A stretch of DNA of 34,581 bases, taken from assembly GCA_024281055.1 (NCBI GenBank), contig JAMXLF010000096.1, positions 1 to 34,581 of the forward strand, written 5' to 3'. Origin of the DNA: Geobacteraceae bacterium (GTDB lineage Bacteria > Desulfobacterota > Desulfuromonadia > Geobacterales > Geobacteraceae). The position numbers and the translations under genes were made by a program. The first letter of the stretch is position 1; every line of letters begins with the position of its first letter. A model generated the notes under the pieces. That model was not told the DNA's origin. It ran no database searches and saw nothing but the letters and a program-made list of their open reading frames with translations. Shown piece by piece: positions 25,283 to 33,018 of this stretch.

Positions 25283-27259
25283 GTGTCGTCATCCATTCTT
25301 AACCCCGCTTCGGCAATCATAGCCACCACTGCCCTCATAGCCTTCTCCGGCCTTGCAGGACTCCTCATCCGCCCCGCTACGTTTGGCCAGAAATTCGCCG
25401 CTGCAATCGGTATCCCCGCCTCGGCGGTCGGCTTCTGCTCTGCTGTCCTTATGCTCGTGCGGCAGCAGCATGCCGGCTATGTCATCGACTGGTCGCTTCC
25501 CTTCGGTGTATGCGAGATAGGGCTCGACCCGCTTTCCTCCTTTTTCCTGCTGCCGGTCTTTCTCGTCACTTTCTGCGGCACACTCTACGGCCTCGGCTAC
25601 TGGCCCGCCACCCACCACCGGACCACCGCACCGGGCATGACCTTTTTCTATGGACTCCTCCCTGCTGCCATGGCGATGGTGGTGATGGCCAGAAACGGAG
25701 CACTATTGCTCATCGCCTGGGAGATCATGGCTCTGTCCGCCTTTTTTCTGCTCATAATGGAGCATTCTGACCACGAAGTACGCAAGGCCGGCACCGTCTA
25801 TCTGCTGACCACCCATACCGGCACGGCGGCCCTGATCGTCCTCTTTTCCCTGCTGCACGCAACCACCGGATCATTTCTTTTCCCCGTCCAGGGCAGCCTC
25901 GTCGTCACCGGCCAGACCGCCACGCTCATCTTCCTCCTGGCGCTGTTCGGTTTCGGCGCCAAGGCGGGGATCATGCCGATGCACTTCTGGCTCCCGTCGG
26001 CGCACGCCAACGCGCCAAGCCACGCCTCGGCCATGATGTCAGGGGTGATGCTCAAAATGGGGATCTACGGAATCCTTCGCTTCCTCACTTTCTGCCCGCA
26101 CAAGCCGCTCTGGTGGGGAGGGCTTCTGATTGTTGCCGGAATACTGTCGGCACTGCTCGGCATCTGCTTTGCCGCCGTACAGACCGATATCAAGCGGCTG
26201 CTTGCTTACAGCAGCATCGAGAACATCGGCATCATCACCACCGGCATGGGTATGACCATGATCGGAGAAGCAACCGCCACCCCCTCGCTGATACTTCTGG
26301 GACTCTCGGGCGCCCTTCTCCACGTGCTGAACCATTCTCTCTTCAAGCCGCTCCTTTTCTTCGGTGCCGGGGGGATCATTCACAACACCGGCACGCGGAT
26401 CGTCAGCCGGATGGGGGGCCTGGCCAGGGAGATGCGCACAAGCGCACTCTTTTTCTTTGTCGGCGCGGTTGCGATCTGCGGCCTCCCCCCCCTGAACGGT
26501 TTTGCCGGTGAGTTCCTGCTCTATATAGGCTTTTTCAGGGAGGCACACGCCCCGATCCCCGTGATGGTGTTGGGTGTGCCGGCGCTGGCTCTGGTCGGAG
26601 GGATGGCCACGATTGCCTTCGTCAAGCTCTACGGCACGGTCTACCTGGGCACCCCCCGTTCCCGAGAGGCCGCGCACCCCCACGAGCTTTCTCTCGGCAT
26701 GCTCATCCCGATGGGGCTTCTGGCGTTCCTCTGCATCGTAGGCGGCCTTGTCCCAACACTCTTTCTGGCCCTGGTCCAGCCGGTGATCGCCATGCTTGTC
26801 CCATCCGCCCTCTCCGGCGCCAAGCTTCCGGCGTCGATCAACCTGTTCCCCCTCTTCGGGGCAGGACTCATGGCAGCCGCGGGAATCGTCTGGCTTCTGA
26901 TCAAAAAGAATCTAAACGTTCGCAAGGTTGCAGCGGACAGCACCTGGGGGTGCGGGTATCGTGCACCCACGCCGCGGATGCAGTATACCGGCGCCGCATT
27001 CAGCGAATTCTGGGCCGGCCTGACCCGCGGCCTGTCCCGATGCCTTACGCAAAAACCGACACCCGAAGGTATCGCGCCGAAGGCCGGGCCATTTATCTAT
27101 ACGCCGGAAGAGACGATTCTGGAGCGGATCATTAATCCGCTCCTGGAAGTGGCCGGCATCGGCTGTGCCTTCGTGCGCCGTTTGCAGCACGGCCAGCTCC
27201 ACATCTATATGCTGTACATTTTCATCACCCTCACACTGCTCATCACATGGGTGCGCTAA
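25283..27259 (+). CDS. ehrA: Ehr complex antiporter-like membrane subunit (HyfB/NuoL-type)
   Basis: A 658-residue integral membrane protein and likely ion-translocating subunit of the Ehr complex. Motifs: IAWEIMALSAFFLLIMEHSDHEVRKAG (membrane glutamate), FGFGAKAGIMPMHFWLPSAHANAPSHASAMMSGVMLKMGIYGILR, DIKRLLAYSSIENIGIITTGMG, and LLHVLNHSLFKPLLFFGAGG, the usual proton-transfer lysines and histidines of this family. C-terminal extension WGCGYRAPTPRMQYTGAAFSEFW is typical of the HyfB branch. GTG start at 25283; AAGG is about ten bases upstream. First gene of the plus-strand operon; paralogue of the minus-strand 21841-23847 gene. Symbols ehrA-S are recalled from Geobacter naming, not searched. Confidence 0.88.
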   Translation: MSSSILNPASAIIATTALIAFSGLAGLLIRPATFGQKFAAAIGIPASAVGFCSAVLMLVRQQHAGYVIDWSLPFGVCEIGLDPLSSFFLLPVFLVTFCGTLYGLGYWPATHHRTTAPGMTFFYGLLPAAMAMVVMARNGALLLIAWEIMALSAFFLLIMEHSDHEVRKAGTVYLLTTHTGTAALIVLFSLLHATTGSFLFPVQGSLVVTGQTATLIFLLALFGFGAKAGIMPMHFWLPSAHANAPSHASAMMSGVMLKMGIYGILRFLTFCPHKPLWWGGLLIVAGILSALLGICFAAVQTDIKRLLAYSSIENIGIITTGMGMTMIGEATATPSLILLGLSGALLHVLNHSLFKPLLFFGAGGIIHNTGTRIVSRMGGLAREMRTSALFFFVGAVAICGLPPLNGFAGEFLLYIGFFREAHAPIPVMVLGVPALALVGGMATIAFVKLYGTVYLGTPRSREAAHPHELSLGMLIPMGLLAFLCIVGGLVPTLFLALVQPVIAMLVPSALSGAKLPASINLFPLFGAGLMAAAGIVWLLIKKNLNVRKVAADSTWGCGYRAPTPRMQYTGAAFSEFWAGLTRGLSRCLTQKPTPEGIAPKAGPFIYTPEETILERIINPLLEVAGIGCAFVRRLQHGQLHIYMLYIFITLTLLITWVR

Positions 27260-27265
27260 ATGCAT

Positions 27266-27385
27266 GTTTTGAGTTCTGAGTTTTGAGTTGTTAGTTAGAA
27301 TCATAATCGGGTTCGCAGGGTCACAAAGTTGGCTTTGTTATTGTCTTTACAACTAATAACTTATAACTCAAAACTTATAACTGAG
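27266..27385. repeat. Word-repeat inverted element between ehrA and ehrB
   Basis: Left arm reiterates GTTTTGAGTTCTGAGTTTTG; right arm is its inverse (CTAATAACTTATAACTCAAA). An 11-base stretch AGTTTTGAGTT (27279-27289) recurs exactly inverted at 27365-27375. The centre of about 55 bases has no evident signal. It fills the 133-base spacer of an otherwise tightly packed operon. Confidence 0.75.
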
Positions 27386-27392
27386 GTTCGAA

Positions 27393-28301
27393 ATGACCGA
27401 CATTCTCATCCATCTGCTGCTCGTCTTTCTGATGCCGCCGCTGCTTCTCGGGATCATCGGCAAGACCAAGGCCTGGTTCGCCGGCAGGGTCGGGGCGCCG
27501 TTTCTGCAACCCTATTATGATATTGCCCGGCTGCTGCGCAAGGGAAGCGTCTTCAGCATCACCACCACCTGGGTCTTCCGGGCAGGGCCGGTCGTCACCC
27601 TGGTCTCGACGCTCTTTGCCTCACTCCTGATACCCTTTGGCCGCCACGGCGCCCCCATCTCTTTCGAGGGGGACCTGATCCTCTTCGCTTATCTCTTTGC
27701 CCTGGGACGCTTTTTCACGACAACCGCAGCACTGGATACCGGCTCCAGTTTCGAAGGGATGGGGGCAGCGCGGGAAGTAACCTTCTCCTGCCTGGCAGAG
27801 CCAGCGCTCTTTTTCGCCTTCATCACCCTGGCACGTTTGAGCGGCACCATGTCCCTCACCCCGATGATGAACCACCTCTCCAGTTCTGTCTGGCTGATGG
27901 CCGGCGCTGCCCTTCTGTTGATGATGGGCGGCCTGTTCGTTGTGCTCCTGGCCGAGAATTGCCGCATCCCATTCGACGATCCCACTACCCATCTGGAACT
28001 GACCATGATCCACGAAGTGATGGTGCTCGACCACAGCGGACCGCTCTTCGGGCTCATCCTCTACGGCGCCGCCATCAAACTCTTTGTTCTCGGCGCGCTC
28101 TTTGTCAACGTGGTCGCTCCGTTCAGCACCGGCTCGCCCCTTGCCGACTGGGGGCTCTTCATCCTCTGCATGACGCTCCTGGCCGTCGTGATCGGCATCG
28201 TGGAGTCGGTCATGGCACGGCTTCGCCTGGTGCGCATTCCGCAGCTTCTGGTGGCGGCCACCATCATGACCGCCTTTTCACTCGTCCTGGTTCTGAGGTG
28301 A
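27393..28301 (+). CDS. ehrB: Ehr complex NuoH/HycD-type membrane subunit
   Basis: A 302-residue NuoH/HyfC/HycD-type membrane anchor with about eight hydrophobic segments, which in complex I and group 4 hydrogenases docks the hydrophilic arm and holds the entry to the proton path. The key loop is LLAENCRIPFDDPTTHLELTM-IHEVMVLDHSGP, closer to the hydrogenase (HyfC) version than to the NuoH quinone-site version. The N-terminal GKTKAWFAGRVGAPFLQPYYDIARLLRKGS block is typical. Starts at 27393, directly after the repeat; six bases before ehrC. Confidence 0.92.
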   Translation: MTDILIHLLLVFLMPPLLLGIIGKTKAWFAGRVGAPFLQPYYDIARLLRKGSVFSITTTWVFRAGPVVTLVSTLFASLLIPFGRHGAPISFEGDLILFAYLFALGRFFTTTAALDTGSSFEGMGAAREVTFSCLAEPALFFAFITLARLSGTMSLTPMMNHLSSSVWLMAGAALLLMMGGLFVVLLAENCRIPFDDPTTHLELTMIHEVMVLDHSGPLFGLILYGAAIKLFVLGALFVNVVAPFSTGSPLADWGLFILCMTLLAVVIGIVESVMARLRLVRIPQLLVAATIMTAFSLVLVLR

Positions 28302-28307
28302 CACACT

Positions 28308-28949
28308 ATGGGCTCACTGGCTGACCAATTCCTCGTCCTCTCCCTCCTGATCAATTTTATCGTACTCGGCACCAGCCGCCTCGGCTTCGCGGTCAGGGCG
28401 GTCGCCATTCAGGGTGTCGTGCTCGGTTTCCTGCCGGCGCTGATTCACCCCTTCTCCTGGCACATCGTCCTCATAGTCATCCTGATGATCTGTGCCAAGG
28501 GGATCATCATTCCCTGGCTGATCACCAATGCCATCCGCAAGGCGGAGATCAAGCGGGAAGTCGAACCGTTCATCGGCTATATCCCGACATTGGTGCTGGG
28601 GGCGGTCTGCACGGTGCTCGCCTTCGTCTTCGCCAAAAAGCTGCCGATGGCCGCCGAGCACCAGGGTCTCCTCTTCGTGCCGGCATCCATCGCCACCCTG
28701 ATGACCGGGTTTCTCGTGCTGACCACCCGACGCAAGGCCATCTCCCAGGTCATCGGTTATCTCCTGATGGAGAACGGCATCTTCATCTTCGGCCTGCTCC
28801 TGGCCGAGGCGATGCCGGTGATGGTGGAAGCCGGGGCCGTCCTCGACCTCCTGGTCGCCATCTTCGTCATGGGTATCATCATGAATCACATCAGCCGCGA
28901 ATTTTCCTCGCTGGACACCTCGCGCCTCACCATGCTCAAGGAGGAGTAG
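28308..28949 (+). CDS. ehrC: Ehr complex HyfE-like membrane subunit
   Basis: A 213-residue hydrophobic protein of the HyfE family, related to the NuoK/MrpC type but longer. About six membrane segments; the block VIGYLLMENGIFIFGLLLAEAMPVMVEAGAVLDLLVAIFVMG carries the membrane glutamates expected of a NuoK-like helix pair. The ribosome site GAGGTGA overlaps the ehrB stop. Only three bases separate its TAG from the ehrD start, so translation is coupled. Role in ion passage is by family resemblance. Confidence 0.9.
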   Translation: MGSLADQFLVLSLLINFIVLGTSRLGFAVRAVAIQGVVLGFLPALIHPFSWHIVLIVILMICAKGIIIPWLITNAIRKAEIKREVEPFIGYIPTLVLGAVCTVLAFVFAKKLPMAAEHQGLLFVPASIATLMTGFLVLTTRRKAISQVIGYLLMENGIFIFGLLLAEAMPVMVEAGAVLDLLVAIFVMGIIMNHISREFSSLDTSRLTMLKEE

Positions 28950-28952
28950 CAG

Positions 28953-30395
28953 ATGCAGCTCTCCCTCATGCTGTTCATGCCGGCAGTCGGGGCCATCATC
29001 GCCTGGTTTACGCCGGACAACCGCCATCGGCCGTATATATTGCCCCTGTTCGCAGCAATCCACCTGGCAATCCTGGGGTGGGTGCTGATCGACACGCCGC
29101 CCGCGTCCCCAGGGGGCTGGTTCCTCCTCGACCCGATCGGCAAGCTGGTGATACTCAGCTTCAGCATCCTCTTTGCCGCCTGCGCCTGGTATGCCGTCAA
29201 TTACCTCCGCTACCGGAAGGAACGCTCGAACCGCATCCTCTGCTCGGCCCTCCTCCTTTGCCTGTCCGCCATGTGCCTGGTGAGCATCTCCCAGAACCTG
29301 GGGGTGCTCTGGGTCGCGCTGGAATCCACGTCAGTCCTGATGGCCCCCCTGATCTACTTCAATCGTAATGCCCGCTCCCTGGAGGCCACCTGGAAATACC
29401 TCCTCATCTGCTCGGTAGGGATCGCCGTTGCCCTCCTCGGGATTTTCTTTCTGGCCTATTCCACCATCGTCGCCCACCAGGACGCCACGCTCCTCCTGAG
29501 TTCCCTGATCGACGACGCACCGAGACTCAATCCGGGATGGCGCCACACCGCCTTCATCTTCCTCCTAGTCGGTTTCGGCTCAAAGATGGGGCTGGCCCCG
29601 ATGCATACCTGGAAGCCCGACGCCTACGGCGAGGCACCCGGTCTGGTCGGCGCGCTCTTGGCCGGGGGGCTCGTCAACTGCGCCTTTCTCTCCCTCATGA
29701 GGGTGTACCAGATCGCCGCGGCGACCCAGGAGGCCGCTTCCTTCCAGAGCGCCCTCATCGCCATGGGCCTCATCTCCATGGCCTTTGCCGCCGTGTTCAT
29801 GGCCAGGCAAAGCGACTTCAAGCGGATGCTCGCCTACTCCAGCGTCGAACATGTCGGCATCCTCACCCTGGCCCTCGGCCTCGGTAAGGGAGCGCTGTTC
29901 GGGGCGCTCTTCCACATGGTCAACAATTGCCTCACCAAAGGGGTGCTCTTTCTCTCCTCCGGCAACATCCACCGCGCCTTCGGCAGCAAGAACACCGCGG
30001 TGGTGCGTGGCGCGATCCGCTGGGTTCCCTGGTCGGGCGCGCTCTTTCTGACCGGCTTCCTCGCCATTACCGGCTCCCCGCCGTTCGCCCCCTTTGTCAG
30101 CGAATTCACCATCGTCAGCAACGCCTTCACCATGGGTAACTACTGGGCCGGCAGTCTCTTCCTGGTCTTTCTGGCCGTCATATTCATCGGCATGGCGCTC
30201 ACCGTCCTGCCGGTCGTGCTGGGAGAGCCGCCCGCGGGCGAGACCGGAACCTCCGAGCCATACCGCGACAGCTTTGTCTCGGTCATGCCCCTCATGGTCC
30301 TGATGGCGATTATGCTGGTTCTGGGCATCTGGGTACCATCGCCCCTGCAGACTCTCCTCACCGAGGCAGCCGGACTTCTGGGAGGTGGCCGATGA
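28953..30395 (+). CDS. ehrD: Ehr complex antiporter-like membrane subunit (HyfF/NuoN-type)
   Basis: A 480-residue second antiporter-like subunit with about 14 membrane segments. Motifs: WVALESTSVLMAPLIYFNRN (membrane glutamate), LVGFGSKMGLAPMHTWKPDAYGEAPGLVGALLAGGLVNCAFLSLMR, DFKRMLAYSSVEHVGILTLALG, and LFHMVNNCLTKGVLFLSSGNI. The HTWKPDA version of the helix-8 motif separates HyfF from the HyfB type (HxWLPxAH). Its stop overlaps the ehrL ATG (ATGA). With EhrA it gives the complex two putative ion channels. Confidence 0.92.
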   Translation: MQLSLMLFMPAVGAIIAWFTPDNRHRPYILPLFAAIHLAILGWVLIDTPPASPGGWFLLDPIGKLVILSFSILFAACAWYAVNYLRYRKERSNRILCSALLLCLSAMCLVSISQNLGVLWVALESTSVLMAPLIYFNRNARSLEATWKYLLICSVGIAVALLGIFFLAYSTIVAHQDATLLLSSLIDDAPRLNPGWRHTAFIFLLVGFGSKMGLAPMHTWKPDAYGEAPGLVGALLAGGLVNCAFLSLMRVYQIAAATQEAASFQSALIAMGLISMAFAAVFMARQSDFKRMLAYSSVEHVGILTLALGLGKGALFGALFHMVNNCLTKGVLFLSSGNIHRAFGSKNTAVVRGAIRWVPWSGALFLTGFLAITGSPPFAPFVSEFTIVSNAFTMGNYWAGSLFLVFLAVIFIGMALTVLPVVLGEPPAGETGTSEPYRDSFVSVMPLMVLMAIMLVLGIWVPSPLQTLLTEAAGLLGGGR

Positions 30396-31888
30396 AAACC
30401 CTGCACAACGGCATGGGAGTGGCACTCGATCAGATCCCGGACATGAATGATGCCACCTTCCTACAGACAATACTGGACCTGACCGACCACGGCTGGCGGG
30501 TATCCTCCTACTTCGGCGCTATGACCGACGGCGGGCTTCGGCTCTATGCCCTTCTATCCTCCAAGGCCGAGGGCATCCTAACGGTGCTGACCACCCGGGT
30601 CGGCGATCCCCATTTTCCCTCGCTCGCCAACCTCTGCCCCCAGGTTCACCTGTTCGAGCGGGAGATCGCGGAGCAGTTCGGCGTCGCCTTCGACGATCAC
30701 CCCTGGATGAAGCCGGTCCGCTTCCAGAACGAGCTGCCCAGCTGTTTCCCGCCACTGCGGGAGCGGGGAACGGTCGGGGTGATGGACTATTTCCGGATTG
30801 AGGGCGAAGAGGTCCACGAGGTGGCGGTCGGCCCGGTCCACGCCGGGATCATCGAACCGGGGCACTTCCGGTTCCAGTGCTACGGCGAACAGGTCTTCCA
30901 CCTGGAGATATCGCTCGGCTTCCAGCACCGCGGGATCGAGGCGGCGTTGCTGGGAGGGCCGCACAAAAACACCTTCGTGCGGATGGAAACGACAGCGGGC
31001 GACACCACCATCGGCCATGGCCAGGCCTACGCCATGGCCATCGAGGCGCTGACCGGCACGCGGGCCTCCGCGCGGGCCGAGGTAATCCGCGGGATCGCGC
31101 TGGAGCTCGAGCGCCTTGCAAACCACACCGGCGACCTGGGCGCCATCGCCGGCGATGTGGGCTATCTCCCCACCGCCTCGTTCTGTGGGCGGATCCGAGG
31201 CGATTTTCTCAATATGAGCGCCCTTCTCTGCGGCAGCCGTTTCGGTCGCGGTCTCATCACTCCCGGCGGGATCAGGTTCGACCTGAATGCCACCCTCATC
31301 GGGGCACTGCGGCAACGACTCGCGGCCGCCCGGGAAGATCTGTCCAACGCCGTGGAGCTGTTGTGGAACACCCCCTCCGTCATGGGACGCCTGGAGAACA
31401 CCGGGGCACTCTCCGAAAAGGACGCCCGCTCAATCGGGCTGGTCGGTCCGGCGGCCCGGGCCTGCGGCATCAACTACGACGTCCGTCGCGACCTCCCTTT
31501 CGGCATCTACCGCCTCGCCCAGATACCGGTCGTAACTGCGGGCACCGGCGATGTCCACGCCCGCACCATGGTCCGCTGGCTGGAAGCGGAAAAGTCCATG
31601 GATTTCATCGAAGAACAGATAGGACAGCTCCCCGGGGGCGCGATATGCACGGCAGGGGGAGAACTGGCGCCGAACCATCTGGCTGTCGCCCTGACCGAAG
31701 GATGGCGGGGCGAAATTTGTCACGTCGCCATCACCGACGGGACGGGGCGCTTTGCCCGTTACAAGATCACCGACCCCTCGTTCCACAACTGGACCGGGCT
31801 CGCTTTTGCCCTGCGGGGGCAGCAGATTTCGGATTTTCCGCTCTGCAACAAGAGCTTCAACCTCTCTTACTGCGGCTTTGATTTGTAG
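30392..31888 (+). CDS. ehrL: Ehr complex large subunit, NuoCD/HyfG-like without [NiFe] cysteines
   Basis: A 498-residue fusion: a NuoC-like 30-kDa domain (about 1-130, HLFEREIAEQFGVAFDDHPWMKPVRF) joined to a NuoD / hydrogenase large-subunit domain (about 145-498). Active hydrogenases have ExxCGxC...H and DPCxxC motifs. Here the first is E199-T-T-A202-G-D-T205-T-I-G-H209 and the second D461-P-S463-F-H-N466, so all four nickel ligands are gone, replaced by Ala, Thr, Ser and Asn. The flanking residues are kept, so this is not decay. The second motif (PSFHNW...RGQQISDF) is like NuoD. The C-terminus SFNLSYCGFDL is uncleaved. Its substrate is unknown. Confidence 0.93.
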   Translation: MKTLHNGMGVALDQIPDMNDATFLQTILDLTDHGWRVSSYFGAMTDGGLRLYALLSSKAEGILTVLTTRVGDPHFPSLANLCPQVHLFEREIAEQFGVAFDDHPWMKPVRFQNELPSCFPPLRERGTVGVMDYFRIEGEEVHEVAVGPVHAGIIEPGHFRFQCYGEQVFHLEISLGFQHRGIEAALLGGPHKNTFVRMETTAGDTTIGHGQAYAMAIEALTGTRASARAEVIRGIALELERLANHTGDLGAIAGDVGYLPTASFCGRIRGDFLNMSALLCGSRFGRGLITPGGIRFDLNATLIGALRQRLAAAREDLSNAVELLWNTPSVMGRLENTGALSEKDARSIGLVGPAARACGINYDVRRDLPFGIYRLAQIPVVTAGTGDVHARTMVRWLEAEKSMDFIEEQIGQLPGGAICTAGGELAPNHLAVALTEGWRGEICHVAITDGTGRFARYKITDPSFHNWTGLAFALRGQQISDFPLCNKSFNLSYCGFDL

Positions 31889-31956
31889 GCTGATAGGCTG
31901 AATGGAAAAACCAACGGCGAAGGACAGATTTTCCGAATAACCTCAGCCTTCAGCCT
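31886..31956. repeat. Word-repeat inverted element between ehrL and ehrS
   Basis: Left arm TAGGCTGATAGGCTGA (31886-31901), whose first three bases are the ehrL stop codon; right arm TCAGCCTTCAGCCT (31943-31956) is its inverse with one base missing. It occupies most of the 94-base gap. The ehrS ribosome site GGGAG follows at 31972-31976. Confidence 0.7.
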
Positions 31957-31982
31957 GAATACCTGGATTCTCGGGAGTTACT

Positions 31983-32795
31983 ATGTTTCGCGCCATAGCA
32001 GCCAGACTCAAACAGGGACATCGGACCACGCGGTATCCGGCGGAGCCGGTCCCGATGCCGGATCGTTTTCGCGGCTACCCCCGGCTCGATGCCTCAGCAT
32101 GTCCCGACGGCTGCCGGGTATGCGCCGATGTCTGCCCGGTGGGTGCCATAACACCCGGGACTCGGGACTCGGACCCAAACAACGGGCCTAAAGGACTAGG
32201 GACTAGGGAAAACCTTTCCATCGACCTGGGAAAATGCCTCTTCTGCCCCGACTGCAGCGAGGCCTGTCCCCGTGGGGCGATCACCTACACCAACGATCCC
32301 GCTCTCGCGGCGAACCGGCGCGAGGACCTCATCGTCAGACCGGGCGATGAACGCCGCCTTGCCCAGGCCCTGGAGCAGAAAATGCTGTCCCTTTTCGGCC
32401 GCTCCCTCAAATTCCGGGAGGTAAGCGCCGCCGGCTGCAACGCCTGCGAGGCGGACACCAACGTCCTTTCCACCATCGGCTGGGACCTGGGGCGGTTCGG
32501 TATCCAGTTCGTCGCCAGTCCGCGTCACGCCGACGGCCTCTGGGTCACCGGGCCGGTATCGGAAAACATGAAAGACGCCCTCCTCGCAACCTATGAGGCC
32601 ATTCCGGCACCGAAGATCGTCGTCGCCTGCGGTGCATGTGCCATCAACGGCGGCCCGTTCATCGATTCGCCGGAGGTCCACAACGGGGTTGACCGCCTGC
32701 TCCCGGTAGACCTCTTCATTCCCGGCTGCCCCCCCCATCCTGTCACCATCCTCGACGGGCTCCTGCGGCTGCTGGGAAAGCTCGAAGGGGCCTGA
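31983..32795 (+). CDS. ehrS: Ehr complex small subunit: ferredoxin domain fused to NuoB-like domain
   Basis: A 270-residue electron-transfer subunit. Residues 35-105 are a 2[4Fe-4S] ferredoxin domain: cluster 1 C40, C44, C47, C51 (first gap is three residues, not the usual two) and cluster 2 C85, C88, C91, C95 (regular). Residues 140-270 are a NuoB / hydrogenase small-subunit domain with proximal cluster ligands C152 and C155 (AAGCNACEADTN), C219 (CGACAINGGPF) and C249 (IPGCPPHP). Between the two ferredoxin motifs is an insertion of about 22 residues encoded by a reiterated GGGACT word repeat. So the electron path is intact while the large subunit has no Ni-Fe site. Last gene of the operon; no clear terminator follows. 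Confidence 0.93.
   Translation: MFRAIAARLKQGHRTTRYPAEPVPMPDRFRGYPRLDASACPDGCRVCADVCPVGAITPGTRDSDPNNGPKGLGTRENLSIDLGKCLFCPDCSEACPRGAITYTNDPALAANRREDLIVRPGDERRLAQALEQKMLSLFGRSLKFREVSAAGCNACEADTNVLSTIGWDLGRFGIQFVASPRHADGLWVTGPVSENMKDALLATYEAIPAPKIVVACGACAINGGPFIDSPEVHNGVDRLLPVDLFIPGCPPHPVTILDGLLRLLGKLEGA
32155..32208 (+). repeat. GGGACT word repeat inside ehrS, in frame
   Basis: Words GGGACTC, GGGACTC, GGAC at the left (32157-32174) and GGACTA, GGGACTA, GGG at the right (32193-32208). It encodes the linker PGTRDSDPNNGPKGLGTREN without a stop or frame change. Unlike the other word repeats here, both halves run in the same direction. Confidence 0.75.
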
Positions 32796-32870
32796 ACGTT
32801 CCCGGGCAACCTGAGGAGGCGGCGGAGTCTCCCCCACTTTCTCCCGGTTCACGGACAAGCCCGATTTTTC

Positions 32871-32899
32871 TTGAATCAGAACAATGTTTGTACTAGATT
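32871..32899 (+). promoter_or_regulatory. Predicted promoter before the third HyfB-like gene
   Basis: TTGAAT (32871-32876), 17-base spacer, TAGATT (32894-32899), in the 223-base gap after ehrS. The -10 and flank (TAGATTGAA) repeat those of the rho promoter. If real, RNA would start about 110 bases before the gene. The rest of the gap holds ACCGGTTC twice (near 32920 and 32960) and no evident terminator for ehrS. Confidence 0.4.
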
Positions 32900-33018
32900 G
32901 AAGCTGTCCACCCTGAGAACCGGTTCATGCAGGAAAGAACATCAAAGGGTTATTTTGCACCGGTTCGGGTTTCAAGGCATGGAAATGATCAGTTGACTAT
33001 GGGCGAAAGGTTGTTGTG

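Noticed and set aside
27260-27392. CRISPR-like or tandem repeat array
   Set aside because: The words are short, variable and inverted between arms; there are no regular spacers and no cas genes.
30877-31881. 334-codon Arg-rich frame inside ehrL
   Set aside because: Overlaps ehrL in another frame and is Arg/Pro/His-rich without any domain.
25283-32795. Active group 4 [NiFe] hydrogenase (hyf or hyc operon)
   Set aside because: All four Ni-Fe cysteines are absent from the large subunit and no maturation protease gene is nearby, so the Ehr assignment fits better.
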